Notes: a model not told the origin generated them from the letters alone. Positions 1 to 12,719 are shown, counted from the first letter of the stretch. The stretch: 64,000 nucleotides of DNA from Drosophila persimilis (GCF_003286085.1 NW_020825312.1:3534001-3598000), one strand, 5' to 3'. Program-made: numbers and translations.

Positions 1-494
1 TATTGGTATGCTCTTTCTGAACAGTCGGAACCACTGGTATAGAAGAGGTGGCATTGCTTTAGGTTCGGTGGTGGTGAGTCGTTCTTCCTCTCCAACATGA
101 CCTCACAGTAAAGTCTCATCTAGCGTCTAAAGACTGGCCCAGTACTTAGATCCGAAAAATGTGTACGTGAGCAAAATCAGGATTGATATTCTCGCCGCTT
201 ATTCTGTGAGTATTTCAAGTACAACGTTGAAATGGGCAGCCACAAATAGAAACCAAACAAGCGATTAAGAGAATTTTGCGACGACGACATAGTAAAATTA
301 ATAAAGGCGGTCGAGCAGGGGGAATTGTTATGGAATTTAGGGAATGAAATACAGGTTGATTACATTTCTGTTACGGAATAACGGATTTATCAAATATTGC
401 GGTGCTTTAGCGCCCACAATTAATACATGCTTTCAAATAAAATTTGAAATTTGCAAACAAACGCATAACAGTGTAGCCGTAGGGCATGCACACC

Positions 495-649
495 TGGTCA
501 CACTCGGCCGCTAGCTAAATATATGAAACGTTCTGCAAGCAAACCTATTTTCGGATCTGAATATTAGGAGTTAAGTGGGTTAAATTCGTCTTCTTCATCG
601 GTATATTTACGGTATATTTTGAAAAAGACGGCATATTTCGGTATATTTC
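495..649 (+). promoter_or_regulatory. Housekeeping-type core promoter (M1BP motif plus Ohler motif 6 copies)
   Basis: TGGTCACACT (495-504) matches the M1BP/Ohler motif 1 consensus. About 100 bp downstream lie three good and one degenerate copy of the Ohler motif 6 core CGGTATATTT, near 599-608, 610-619, 629-638 (CGGCATATTT) and 639-648. Motifs 1 and 6 are known to mark TATA-less housekeeping promoters in Drosophila. The nearest coding start is viaf at 758, so this is probably its promoter; a divergent gene to the left is also possible. Bases 1-490 show no gene I can support. Confidence 0.55.
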
Positions 650-757
650 TGAGAGTCGATTAATCCGCTGGCCATGAGTCATTTGAAGATTCGGTTTTAT
701 TTTTATCTCTTAACTGTATCCAATTCGCGTCGTTTTTACCACCAATAATCACTGACA

Positions 758-1664
758 ATGCAGGTGAGGGGTAGATTTCCACGCATGGCCAGCGCCTGCT
801 GTGCTGGAAAAGCTTGGAGTTCCACTTTTGTGGGTGTGTGCTGCACCTGAAATATGAAATTCCATATTTGGGCAGATGCGAGTCGCTGTGGCAGGCCAAA
901 AATAAATGGACTGTGAATGAAAACTCACGTGGCTCGGTCTTTTGCAGGACCCAAATGAAGACACCGAGTGGAATGATGTGCTGCGGGCCAAGGGAATCAT
1001 TGGACCCAAGCAAAAGGAGGCCGAAATCACAGAGGACCAGATCCAAGCGCTGATGGACGAAGCGATACAGCGGCGCACAAATCTGCCCCATAGTGAGGGA
1101 CAGCGCGACAAAAAGATCAATGACATGTCGCTGGATGAGCTAGATGAGCTGGAAGACTCCGAAGACGAGGCTGTGCTGGAGCAGTACCGCCAGAAGCGCA
1201 TTGCGGAGATGCGCGCCACATCCGAGAAGGCCAGGTTTGGCAGCGTGCGTGAAATCTCGGGGCAGGATTATATCAGCGAGGTTACCAAGGCCGGCGAGGG
1301 CATCTGGGTGGTGCTGCACCTGTACGCCAACGGCGTTCCGCTCTGCGCTCTCATCCACCACCACATGAAGCAGCTGGCCGTGCGGTTTCCGCACACAAAA
1401 TTCCTGCGCTCTGTTGCCACCACTTGCATACCCAACTTCCCCGAAAAGAACCTGCCCACGATATTCATCTACCACCAGGGCGCCATGCGCAAGCAGTTTA
1501 TTGGCCCCTTGGAGCTGCGCGGAGATAAGCTGACGGTTGAGGAGCTAGAGTTTATGCTCGGTCAGGTGGGCGCCGTTTCCACGGAGATAACCGAGGATCC
1601 CAAACCGCAGATCAGGGACAAATTGCTGTGTGAATTGGAGGACAAAAGCTCGGAGTTTTACTAA
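758..1664 (+). CDS. viaf: Viral IAP-associated factor / phosducin-like 3 (viaf)
   Basis: 240 residues in two exons: 758-763 (ATG CAG only) and 948-1664; the intron 764-947 starts GTGAGG and ends TTTTGCAG. The protein is a phosducin-like, thioredoxin-fold protein of the PDCL3/VIAF family. Seen: an acidic helical N-terminal half (MQDPNEDTEWNDVLRAKGII), then a thioredoxin-like region from about residue 100 (GEGIWVVLHLYANGVPLCAL) and the typical FPEKNLPTIFIY stretch. Family members act as cytosolic co-chaperones of the CCT chaperonin for actin and tubulin folding; VIAF also binds IAPs and modulates caspases. Length is normal for the family. A polyadenylation signal AATAAA lies at 1792-1797, only 28 bp from the stop codon of the convergent TPGS2-like gene, so the 3' ends probably overlap. 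Confidence 0.95.
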
Positions 1665-1824
1665 AGCTCACCCTCCCCACATCCCCATCCACATCCAATT
1701 AAATCACCTTCAGAGATGATCTGTGTGCCCGTCTACTGATATTATGTTGTAGCATTTATGTTTCGTTGCCGTCTTGTGCTTTTTCTTCACAAATAAACCT
1801 TTACTTTTCTATAGAAATCCGGAT

Positions 1825-2925
1825 TCACTTATTACTCTGCTTGGTACTGCTGGCCGCCGCCGCCTTGGCCACGCTCTTTGGCTTGCCCCGGAATATGTTG
1901 GGATCGATGATGTTGTAAGGGTGCTCGCAGGCCGGATTGAGGACGCGGCCGCGCCTCAGCTCGTGCTCCTCGAGCAGGTGGGGGGCGAGCAGTAGGAAGA
2001 GCTGCTCGGTCCACGAAGGAAGGCCGAAGCTGGAGAAGCACAGCTCCCAGTAGGGTAGTCCCAGATGGGCGATGGACATCCGTAGGTATTCGCTGAAGGT
2101 CTCCGCCAGGAACTGCCAGCTCAGGGTGTTCAGCTCCAGCAAATAGAACTTTGGATTATTCGAGCTTGTCGACTCGTACAACATGCATACCTGGAAGAAA
2201 CGGAAAGCAAGTCAATATCTGGAGTCTGAGGACACAAAAGAGATCTGTGTCACCTTTGCCATCTCGTTGATGTTGTTTATCTCGAATATCTTGGACTTGG
2301 CCGTGATGGTTGGCGTGGCGTTTCCCCACTTGTCCTTGCCCGTGCCACTAGAGGCGCTCGGCATTCCCAGGGGCAAAAGACTGGCCGTCGAACTGGAGCC
2401 AGCTGCCGGCAAGTCAGAGGTGGTGGCATTCGGCGTATGAGCAACCCCACTGCTGGAGTGCGTCGTCTCGATGTTCTCCCGAAGAAGGGTCACCTGCAGC
2501 AGGTGCGGAAAGTAGATGTGTCCCACGCGGCGAATGTCATTGGCTGTCCGGTGGTGGAAGCAGGGATATGTGTAGGAGCAGGTCTCCGCATAGCACTACG
2601 CACTACTCACGCGCATACTGATAGCTCCAGTTGAGCACGAATCCGTCGGTGGACAGGTAGAACTTCTTCATGTCCTCCGGCAGGTAGACACAGTGTCTCT
2701 GCTCCCAGTTCACCACCTGGCAGGCGTTCAGCGGTTGTCGTCGCTCCAGGTTCACATTGCACACTCGCGGCACGGTCGCTGGCAGGGCATGAGGGTTTGC
2801 GGAAGTGAGAGGAGCGCTAGCTGGATGGTTCATCATTCCACCGGTGGATACTTACAGAGCGTCTTGATGAGGCCCAGCGTCAAATTTTCGTAGAATGCAT
2901 CTTCCGGCGAGAGTTTCTTGTTCAT
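1825..2925 (-). CDS. Tubulin polyglutamylase complex subunit 2 (TPGS2)-like protein
   Basis: 297 residues from four exons on the minus strand: 2925-2856, 2778-2611, 2543-2254 and 2190-1825, with phases 1, 1 and 0 that all join cleanly. The start MNKKLSPEDAFYENL is the only ATG that joins this chain. Residues about 25-80 carry the TPGS2/SMI1-KNR4-type motif NWEQRHCVYLPEDMKKFYLSTDG followed by NWSYQY, and exon 4 has a long globular C-terminal part (PKFYLLELNTLSWQFLAETF). Human TPGS2 is about 300 residues with the same W-E-Q...P-E-D..FYL-T-G pattern (from memory). The complex adds glutamate chains to tubulin tails in neurons and cilia. The residue string after exon 2, AGT-rich and with SSS runs (about 110-150), looks disordered. 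Convergent with viaf. The exact D. melanogaster symbol is not recalled. Confidence 0.85.
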
Positions 2926-3436
2926 TATTAAATAATTTTCGCCAAACAAAAAATTGTGTGTCACTTTTACGTATCAAACGTGTGTTGCTATTACATTTTC
3001 TTAGCTTCCAGCTTGATTCGAGCAAACAAAACCTCACCCCGGCTGTAAACATGTTGTGTTGGAAACGGCAGGTCCGGCGGGGTGCTAGCTAGTTCCTGGC
3101 TATAATAATTTTATAGCTGGCAGAAGACTACGGCTATATTTGGGGAGAACTCGACCTACCCCGAAATGGTAAAGGATCAGAAAACTTCAACCGACTTACA
3201 ACATTGAAAGGGATTTATTTACAATTTATCATGAGATCGGTAAAGCTAGAAAAATAAGCAGTGGACGGACAGTCGACAATCAACCGTAATTTGCGAATGG
3301 GGATAGAGTTCCATTGACATAATGGAGGTGAGAGTGTTTTTTTTTTGAGCTATTACTCGGCATTGCTTGTGGTCTGCAAGTTGCGGTCTCATCCCTTGCT
3401 CGACACGTTAGCCTCGCTCTCGGCCTCCTCCTCGTG
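2926..3436. other. Intergenic: TPGS2-like 5' flank and anoctamin 3' end
   Basis: No open gene. On the minus strand the hexamer AATAAA (complement of TTTATT at about 3214-3219) is a plausible polyadenylation signal for the anoctamin gene, whose stop codon is at 3437. The stretch just upstream of 2925 should hold the TPGS2-like transcription start; no TATA box is visible. Confidence 0.45.
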
Positions 3437-6400
3437 TCAGGGTACCTCCCAGACGGTGGACTCAACAGACCGTCGAGGCCGGGCGGCCACCTCCACATGG
3501 GCATCGAGTCCGTCGCTGAGGCGACTGAATCGTCGTGCCCAGCTGCCGCGGTTGGTGCCCTGGCTGCCGGCCACCGATGTCCGGTTGCTGGCATCGCGGA
3601 ACAGACTCATGATGTCCTGGCTGTCGCCCTGGGCCCGCTTGATGCCGTGTTGGTACTTAGCCTCCTTGGCCAGCAGCTGTTCGCGCTGCATCTGCGTCTT
3701 CACCTCGGACGGCACATCGGGTATGATGAATTGCATGATGCCGGTGATTACAAACACGACGTGCTGCTCAGGGTGAAAGGAAAATTCAGCGACAGTCCTT
3801 TTAGCGGATGGACAGACCTACAGACCTCAAAGACCACGACAAAGGCTAGACGAGCGGCGAACACGTGCCAGTAATGAGGACTCAGGCCATAGGCATCGTA
3901 GTCCTTGGGGCCGTTCCTGCAAAGGGATTATGAATGGTTGTGAGCATCCGTGGGGGAGATACAAAAGGATTTCGGCCTACCGATAGCCCCGATATTGACA
4001 GGTGTCTGGATCGCGTTCGCTGACCGAGGCGCCCCACTCCTCCTTGTAGTCCGAGGTGTTAAATATCGAGAGCGAATGCTCTATGTAGCCGGCCAGGGTG
4101 TGGGTCTCTGAGTATACGAACTTGTAGACCATGCGCGGTATAAAATCGCTGGTGTAGGCGATCACGAAGGCATTCGAGACGACGGCCGTGTAGGTGATGA
4201 TTCGTAGGATGCCGTACCAGGCCCCAATATCCTCGACGCGCTCGGCCAGTGGGCGCCTAGCCTGCGTCACCATCTTGTATGCATCCAGCCGGATCTCGGC
4301 CACATTGTTAAGAAGCGCAAAGAGCGGGGCCAGGGGAAATGCGGCCACGAACAGGGTGACGAAGCCGTATTGCAGAACTATTTTTAAAGAGATTAGTCTC
4401 ATGGAAGGCACCTTCTAGGACGCTACTCACTCATCTCCAGGTACTCATCGAAAAGGGCGAGGCGACCCGGGTCCTGCATATGGTAGTCCTGCTCCCAAGC
4501 CATGTGCAGATGTGACTCGTCCTTTGTCGCCTGGAAAGTGAAATAAAACGAAAATTAAAAAAACGATCTATTGGGTCAATCCGTACCTCGATTACCTGTT
4601 TGTGTTTTCGCTGGCGCCACCAGTTCCAGAACTTGGGAAACAGATACTCCATAAAGTTATTCCAACACTGCTTGCCCACCATGATGATGGCCAGTTGGAT
4701 GCAAAGCTCGGACAAGCATCCCGCCGGGTCACAGATGTCGTTCTTCAAACGGAAAAACTCGCTCCGACGCGCCCCTTCGTCCCCGGGATAGTCGAAGAAG
4801 CGGCCCTTGAAGAAGGCAATATAGATGAGCGACGAGTAGAAGTTCATGAACTCAAAGAAGAAGATCTTGAACGTATAGGAGTCCTCGTACTCGGTGTGGG
4901 TGCGCGGATTCTCCAAATTCGTTAGCCTGATTGCCATGCGATGATAGATCTGTGCACAAAAAAAGAAGCGTACATCAATAACAAGTGTTTTTGAACTCCA
5001 GGAGCATAACGTACTCGTGTGAGTATCATTATGACCACCAGATTGATCAAGGCGGCTGTGACACTGGTGAAAAGTTTGGCATGCTCCTTCACGAAAAATC
5101 CACCGCCGCCATAGATTACCGACACCAGCGTAATGCGGTACAGGATGGTACCCAGGACAGCGGACAGCACCACGGAGATCTGAAATGGACCAAGAACGTA
5201 GTTGAATTATTAAATGACTAGTGGCTAAGCCTCTGCGCAAGCCTCTCTAGCGTCGCTCTGGCGCCAACTCCCGTCGCACTTGCTTAAGCAACAAGCAAAA
5301 TATCATCGATGCATCGCGATTTATCTAGAATCTACCAGCAGAAACCATGATGACTCAAATTTCTAACAACATTAAACGGAGGACAGTATCAAAAGGAAAC
5401 AGAAAACGATTATGTGTGTGTTGCTATCTCATTTCCCTCCACCAGGGGCGCACACCGCACGAGGGAGAGTGGGAGAGATAGAGAGTGAGAGATAGAAAAT
5501 AAGTAAGCGCGTGGACGAGTTATCGTAGTATCCTTTTATCCTTTTGGCTATAATAATGATTCGATCTAAGCCAGATTCAGCCATCTGGAAAATATTTTGG
5601 ACTCGTCCTTTGGAAGGGCGGCAGCGTGTGGGGCGAAACTTTGTAATACACGTGAAATAGTGTGATATCACAGGAATACAGCATTTGATTGCGAGGCGCT
5701 CATCAAGACGGACGGCCGGAAAGACAAACACAGCTATATCGACTCGACTATTGACGCTGATCAAGTATATATACATATATATTCTTTATGGGGTTGGAGA
5801 CGCTTTCTTCTGGGTGTTGCAAGACCACGACGACGACGAAAATATAGAGATATTTTTAATCTGAGCACCCACCATAAAGAGCACCGCACTGCCGGTGACA
5901 ACGAATCGAATGGCCCGGTTCCAGGTGGACATGTAGGGCTCCTTCTCGCGTGTGACGGGATTCATTCGGAATGTAGTCGCATTAGTCTCGAACTCAGGTC
6001 GGTTCTCCTCATCCATGTCGACGTTGTGCAAATCCCATTCCCAAACAAGGACCGACTGTTTGCGTTTCCATAGCTCCAGAAAGGTAGTGGCTATTGGCAA
6101 AAGATGACTTATTTCCTGATCCTACTTATGGCACTGTAGAGACACTTACCCCAGAAGGACATGAATATGGCGAAGAATACAGTCGAAGGATTGTCAAATA
6201 GGTAAGTGAGACGCGAGAAGAGGCAGGACTCTGACAGCCTCTGGTAGCTACAAGCCTTGTCACAGAGTGGGCATAGGGTGATGTTGCCGGTGCCAAACTC
6301 GTTGCATATCTCCTTGCTGGGCGTGTTGTCTTCGGACTCCAGGGTGGCCAAGCCGTAGATGAAACAGAGAGTGCCCACCACGGAGGGGTACACTAGCATT

Positions 6401-8440
6401 TCCGTGTAGAAGCCGAGCCAGCAGAAGTACAGCGCTATCTTGTCCCCAAAGTACTTGCGCACCAGGCAGAGCGGCTGTTTCTTGTACCACTGCGAGGGAT
6501 GTGCCCAGGTCTGGTACAGCACCCGCCTGTCGAGGGAGATGCCGCTGGAGTGCGGCCGATCGTATCGCCCCTCGTGCAGGGGGAAGCACCCCAGGTACGT
6601 ACCATCGTTCATCAATCGCCGTATGCCACTGCGATCGGTTTCGTCGTAAGGTGTGCGTATCAGAACCTGCATGACCATCAGGGAGCGTTGGGCACTGGTG
6701 AAGGCCGTAGCACGATCCTTGACGATGAATCTACAGAGGGATCTATGTAAGAACTTGCCTTTCCCCCAAACATTAAAAGAACTTACTGTTCCTCCGGGTT
6801 TCCATTAGCTGTGGCTGCTTTAAAGGTTGTCTCTCCCTCCAGCAAGCTCTGATCGAGCTGGATCTTTTTGGTCAGGCGCTGCCACACCTCCCTCCAGTAC
6901 TGCACATTCCGTAGGACCACATTCTCCTCATCCTACAACATAAAAGCATTAAGATCGCCATTGCGTCGTGGCTGATACGAAAACTTACCCAAGATGGCTT
7001 CACGGATATCGTTATGAAGCGCTTGATGGGCAGCTTCAGGTTCATGACTTCAGCCAGTCTGGTTTCCAGTCGCCAGGGCAGATGGATTTTTAGGAAAAAG
7101 GTTTTCTCGTTGAACGACTGCGACTTGTCTTCCAACTCCACCTCCAGTCCCTCCTTGACCAGGTTCTCCATGAAGCTGCGCCTGAGGTCCCGCCGACGGG
7201 CCTCCGCCTCCGTCATGACGCCCAGATCCTCTTCCTCCCAGGCCAGCACCATGTCGACCTTCCGCCGCCCGTCGCGAAACATCAGGGACTCGGGATCGAG
7301 CCCCTCCCGGTCCTGCTTGCTGATGCGTCGCTCATTCTCCGAGTCCCCCATAATGCTATTGCTCTTGCTCGCCTTCCGGCTGCCGTAGTAGCTGCCGCTA
7401 ATGCTGCTCGCTGTGTCGGAGGCCTTACGCTCCGTGGGCAACAGTTGCCGGTAACCGAACTGGTCGGGCAGCACGTTGGAGTGCGAGGATTCCATAATCT
7501 CGTACGACTGATTCACCCCGTCCTCGGAGCTCGTCCTGTGGCCGCACAGGGTGGGGCTCAGATTAAGGCCTAGAGTGCGGCGCATGGCTGTGCCCGGAAT
7601 ATCCTCTTCATGACTTCCGACAATCTTCGGGCCGAAGGCCTGCGTGGGGCTGGGTTCCGCCGAATCACCCTCCAGGTGCGTGGGCAGCGGCATGGCAATA
7701 GAGTTCGACTTTTGGTATAGGGAGCCGTTGCTGGCTCGCACCACAGAGGCGTTGAGCCACTTTTCCGTATAGGCAGCAGAGTTGGCCCGACAGGCGCTCG
7801 CCTCCGTACGCTTGGACCTTGGCAGGATTGGAGTGGCGGGCTTGGGCACCCCAGCGGTAGTGCTATTCAACTCCGCCTCCGGCTTGCTCGGGTTTGTCAG
7901 GTAGCTGTAGATGTTGTCCGCTGGATCTCGCTCGGTATCCATTATTCGCGTGAGGGGATCGGGCTCCTGTCGGAGAGGTCAGCAGTAAAAATTGATTGGC
8001 CATGGCACATCGGACATCGGTACACTCACCCCGAAGCCGATCAGTCGGCCGGCCACAATGCCACTGTCCTGGCTGAGGCGTCGCGGTCGAAGCTTGGTCC
8101 GGCTGTGGCGGATCATACGCTCGCTCTTCGCAGGACTGGACATCACCTCACGCCGTGCGGTCGTCTCAGGTCGTGGGTTCCGCAGCGTTGGCACCGAAAG
8201 GAATCCTGTGGGACGAAACGGATTAGCACCTGAGTGGGCTCTGATTTAGGGGATTCACTCACGGGGGAACTGAAAGACCAACTGCTCGCTGGGGTGCTCG
8301 CTCTCCTGGGCTGCGTTGCCGATGAGATTCTCTCGTGAGCTTGCCTCCGTTATCCTAGCGTTGCTCTCGCCATCCACGCTGTCGACGCGTATCTGAAATA
8401 TTTGGGACTTCGCGCCAGACCGGTCTCCGGGACTGCTCAT
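3437..8440 (-). CDS. Anoctamin (TMEM16 family) channel/scramblase
   Basis: 1239 residues from 12 exons: 8440-8263, 8205-8030, 7966-6989, 6932-6787, 6730-6150, 6090-5873, 5179-5015, 4949-4587, 4530-4431, 4377-3981, 3916-3826, 3763-3437; phases join throughout. A long cytosolic N-terminus (about 1-450, Ser-rich) precedes the anoctamin dimerisation region ([10 protein letters not shown]) and about ten membrane segments. The six acidic/polar calcium ligands known from ANO1 all have counterparts: N and E in WNNFMEY (TM6), both E in EYLEM (TM7), and E and D in EIRLD (TM8). [12 protein letters not shown] and [11 protein letters not shown] are family signatures. It is therefore expected to be a calcium-gated chloride channel or lipid scramblase. 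The exon 11 donor (GTCTGT) is weak; the join gives the family sequence FEHVVF. A second ATG at 7942 could serve an alternative promoter. Probably the CG10353 group, but I am not certain which fly paralogue it is. Confidence 0.93.
5440..5828. repeat. Dispersed obscura-type repeat inside anoctamin intron 6
   Basis: Contains GACTCGACTATTGACGCTGA, TTCTTTATGGGGTTGGAGAC and a GA-rich tract (5460-5500). The same blocks in the same order occur at 11.3-12.0 kb (same orientation) and 22.25-22.70 kb (opposite orientation). It accounts for most of the unusually long intron 5180-5872. Non-coding; a decayed copy of a short non-autonomous element is the simplest reading. Confidence 0.6.
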
Positions 8441-10430
8441 TGTGGGACTACTCTTGGCTGTCGGTTTTCCCTCTTTCTGATCTGTCCTCTGGTCTATGGC
8501 GGCATGGAATTCTGTGGAGCATGTGAAGCCAGAAGGATATACTAGTGTCTAATTTGGCCCACTTCATATATCTGAAACACCTGCTCCAGTACCCATGATA
8601 AACTATTTAAAGTTTGCTTCGGTTTGCGGACAGTTGGAACGGAACGAAACGGAACGGAAAGGAAGTATTCAAAAGTTTGACTGAGATGGGGGACATGCAT
8701 AAGACTCTGGCCTGCGACCTCCCGGAGAGTGCTGCAGTGTTAAAAATTCATGGGTGTTTATACTACGGCCCTCGAGTGGCTATTCATATTCGTATTTGTA
8801 TCTTCATTTACCAGCCACGACCCAATCAGAGGCGGTCTCACGCACACGCACACGCACGCACACGCACGCGCTCGACATTGACCCACGAATTCTTCCCGCC
8901 GTTCCGTTCGGTTCGGTTAGGGTCTGGATTCTTTGCATTTGTCCAACTTGATGAGGGACCTGTTCAAAGTGCTCGGACATTAGTCAATGCACTGTGGGAG
9001 CAGCGCCACTTGAGTCGCAAAGGTTAGGCAAACAAACTTGTTGCTAGAAAACCGAACCCCTTCCCCTGCGGTCGAATGACAAGTGCTCTAGATAATTGCC
9101 CCCGATTAGTGCTGGATAAATGTATAGTCGTATGAGACATAAGAGTGTGTATAGTGGTACAGAACTGTGTGTAGGACTGCCTGGAAAAAACTACTTTGGG
9201 GTGTTCTACAAGTTTTTCGAGTTGTACGAGAGCTTGACCAAAACATATCTAGGCCCAGGGACAAACAAAAAAATCCGTACTCGTACCTGGACTGCGTATA
9301 CTATTAGGCGTGCGACGGTCTCGAAATGTCAGCGCTGGTTGGCAGTTGTGCAAAGTCCCATGCCATTGAAGTAATCACAACGATTGAAGGATTATTGATC
9401 GCTCCTGTCCGTTCCCAGTGATATGTAGCACTCGCAGTAACAATCGATTATTGATTTGCCTTCTTGCACTCGGATGCAGCTCTCTCACTCTTTTTTTCAC
9501 AATTTCCAATATCCCATATCCCTATGATCTATGCGCTTCAATGGGCTTGTAGCACTAATGGGGAACTATTGATTTTGTATGTCTCTAATCATTATCCTTG
9601 AATCAATGCTCATAGTATCCAGGCCCACCGCGCTCGCATGTCCATCCGTAGAAGCCCGCACTTGACTTAACACTTTTCGTCCTGCATATGGGTCTGGGTC
9701 CGATTGTTCCGACTATTCCGATGTGTTCAGCTCCGGCTCTCGCGCACGAATGACTAAAAAAATCCAATTGTCCCTGTCTCTGTCCCTGGTGTCAATGGTC
9801 GTTGACGACCAGCACAGGATATCGGCACTCCTGGATAGATAATCACGGTTTTACTTGTTTCTGTTCGATGTGGCGAATGTGGTGAATAGTAAAACGGGCA
9901 TATGCCTGCTATGGGACCACCGCCCACACGAATATCCTATTAATATTGGGCCTCGTGTTGGTTATTCGTGATAAGTTTCTAATTTTAAATCAGGTCTAGT
10001 AATGCTTCCCCTCCAGTCAAGTATGAACTACTTTCTGAATGACGTCAGTTTCCTTGCGGCGGGTTAAGGATAAAACTGTACATCTGTTGGCGATGGAATA
10101 AGTCATATGAGGCAATAGGTTTTAGACTACATATGCTTGAGCTGCGAGTATTCCCCTGGCTGGAGATCCAATTCGTGACCATAAAAATAGCCTCCGTGCA
10201 GGAGTCCCTTATGCAGCCAGTATTATTATTCTCGGACGTGGAATCTATTTTGATTGAATGTACGTCATTAATAGCGCCATTCCGAGTGTTGGTGCGTGCT
10301 GTTCGGTGGACTCTTGAATATTGTACTGTAAGAGTGCTTTGATTGGCACCACTTATAGATAGGAGTATGCAAATGGCACCTATTTATATTGAATGTGGCC
10401 AGTTAATCGCAGGTAGGTATATCCATCATA
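8441..10430. other. Intergenic: anoctamin 5' flank
   Basis: No coding exon I can support. It should contain the anoctamin promoter and 5' untranslated exon(s). A CA/CG-rich microsatellite lies at 8841-8870. Short open frames here lack codon bias, signal peptides or family motifs. Confidence 0.5.
8841..8870. repeat. CGCACA microsatellite
   Basis: About 30 bp of alternating CGCACA/CGCACG units upstream of the anoctamin gene, read directly in the sequence. Confidence 0.8.
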
Positions 10431-10439
10431 CTTGTACGA

Positions 10440-10720
10440 GTTCAATTGAAACTTTTGATTGAATGGAAATATTTTTGAAGGCCTAATGCTCAGGGCTACA
10501 GCTGCGAGGTTATGGGAGAAGGGGAGAATGCCAATGTCCTCTTTGTATATTTTCGATATTTTAACTTTCGCAATCTCTGTTAGGAGACTGCTATGTTTTT
10601 AAAAAAGTATTTTTTAACCACCACCTAAATTTGAATGAAATAATCTTGAGTTATATGAGACCGAGTCGTCTCCATTGGTTTTTCACTGTTGCAGGACATT
10701 CTGCTGCCAGTTCACTGAGC
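10440..10720 (-). pseudogene. Decayed duplicate of the 3' end of the giant peritrophin gene
   Basis: This stretch aligns with 12530-12785, which covers the last codons and 3' flank of the neighbouring giant peritrophin gene. Shared blocks, in the same order: ATTTTTGAAGGCCT / ATATTTGAAGGTCT; GAATGCCA; CCACCACCT followed by TTTGAATGAA / TATGAATGAA; and the coding piece CACTGTTGCAGGA. On the minus strand, the Cys codon after CTGCAACAG has become a stop (TGA) here. Only the extreme 3' end is recognisable, so it is a partial duplication that has decayed. Confidence 0.7.
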
Positions 10721-11337
10721 CTTAATAATTCATATATATGTACCCACTGATTGCTCTTTTTATGAATCTAAAAGATACATTTTTTAAAGATTCCACTAAA
10801 ATTAGAAAGTATATCCTCTTAAAGTGTATGTTTTCTCCGGATAGAGACCATATTAAACTCTGGAATTGTTTTTAATTTAATTTTGTATGATATTGTGACA
10901 TTATTCGTCCTTTTTACACATTTTATGCCAACCAAACGAAGTATTTTATTTTTAAAATTAAAAGTATAAGCACTATTAAGCGTACGGTTTTTTGAAATAC
11001 TTTTAAAATGGTGCTTTAGTTTCAAAAATACTATTACTTTGGAATATGAAAATGGGAATTTAAAAAATGTCTATAGATTTTTGTATTTTTTCAGCGGTTC
11101 AAATTAAACCCTTTTCAACCATCTTTATTAAACATTTCCCACCTACACGATACGTTTCCAATCTGAAAGCCACAACATTTTAGATATTTAAGGCTTACGG
11201 TTGTTAGAAATCTTTAAAAAATATAAAAAAACCTTTCACAAATCAAGCCATTGAAATACTATAACACAATTTCAAATGGAAATTCAAATTCAAATTATAA
11301 TGCCCACTTGTTGTCCTTCATGATAAATTTAAAGAAA

Positions 11338-12020
11338 AACGAGGGGGAACGTTGTGAGTTGCTGCGGCGACCGCAACTCTACATTTATACCCGATACTTA
11401 GTCAGTATGGCTTTCCTCTACCAGACGGCGCTACCATTGCACGACACGACAAAGAGTGCGTGCGAGAGAGACAGAAAATTGTTATTATTATTGATTTTTA
11501 TTGTATAATTATTATTATAATTATTATTCTTTATTTTTATTGAATATTTATTATTTTTGATTTTTATTGAATAATTATTATTTTGGGATCAATATACTTA
11601 TTATATATTTATTATTTTTGATTTTTGTTTGTATAATTCTTATTATAATTATTATTGTTGATTTCTATTAAATAATTAATATTTTTATTTTTATTGATTA
11701 ATTATTATTTTTGATTTTTATTGTATAACTATTATTTTTGATTTTTATTTTATAATTATTATTCTTGATTTTTATTGAATAATTATTGTTTTTGGATCAA
11801 AAATTCTTCTGTTTTTACGTATCTTTGAAATTGTGGAGCACTATGCGCTGATAGGGACGGACAGACGGACAGGGCTTAATCGACTCGGCTATTGATGCTG
11901 ACCAAGAATATATATACTTTATGGGGTCGGAAACAATTCCTTCTGGACGTTCCACACATCCACTTTAACCACTAATCTAATATATCCCAATACTTATTTT
12001 GAGTATCGGGTATAAAAATA
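11338..12020. repeat. Dispersed obscura-type repeat, full-length-looking copy
   Basis: One end (11338-11478: GAGGGGGAACGTTGTGAGTT, then ATTTATACCCGATACTTAGT) and the other end (about 11860-12015: GACTCGGCTATTGATGCTGA, GGGGTCGGAAAC, then TTTTGAGTATCGGGTATAAA) are both found, in inverse order, at 22251-22706. The middle (11472-11800) is expanded by an AT-rich tandem tract. A further fragment of the family (GTCAGAGACTATAAGAGCT) lies at about 12190-12215. No open frame of its own; probably a non-autonomous mobile element. Confidence 0.65.
11472..11800. repeat. AT-rich imperfect tandem repeat
   Basis: About 330 bp made of variants of TATTATTTTTGATTTTTATTGAATAAT-like units of roughly 25-35 bp, lying within the dispersed repeat copy. 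Confidence 0.8.
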
Positions 12021-12719
12021 AAGATACGAATGGAGTTAAAATGGAGGTGCAGAAACTTACCGAATGGTCCATCCAGGGTTTTGCACCGCATTCGAGCCAT
12101 CAGGATTAATGCAATTGGCATAATATTCGATCATAAAGTTTATGAAGGCATTGCAAGAACAGCAAATGACGCGATCTGAGCAGTCTAGTGGTCAGAGACT
12201 ATAAGAGCTAAAGCGGAGGAGACCCATATTGATATTCAATTTAAAAAAAAAATAAATCACAATCCAGATTAAAAATTTACCGATTATCGATTATAAATCG
12301 ATAAGCAACAAGGCAGTTGCCTTGTAACCTCCATGGATGGATGGATTAACGGATTAATATATCCCACCATGTACACACAATGAGCTTTATTTCCGTTATG
12401 ACTAGTTTGCGGCGCTTCCGCTTGCAGTCATAAAAATCAATTAAATTTGAGGGTCATCATCAGCCACTGACAAACCACGCCCCCCCCCCTTTCAGGATGC
12501 GTTCATTATACTACTATGAGTTAATTTGGAAACATATTTGAAGGTCTCATTCTCAAGGGTACAGGAATACGGAAGGAAGAAGGAATGCCAGTGTTCCGTT
12601 TTGGATATTTTTGGTATTTTAATCCTTGCAATCATTCTTTAAAAGTATTATTTTTGCCACCACCTTAATATGAATGAAGTACACTTAAAATTATACGAGT
12701 ACATATATGATATCTATAC
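12020..12719. other. 3' flank of the giant peritrophin gene
   Basis: No gene seen. 12530-12719 is the parent of the decayed duplicate at 10.44-10.66 kb. A C-run is present at 12479-12490. Confidence 0.45.
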
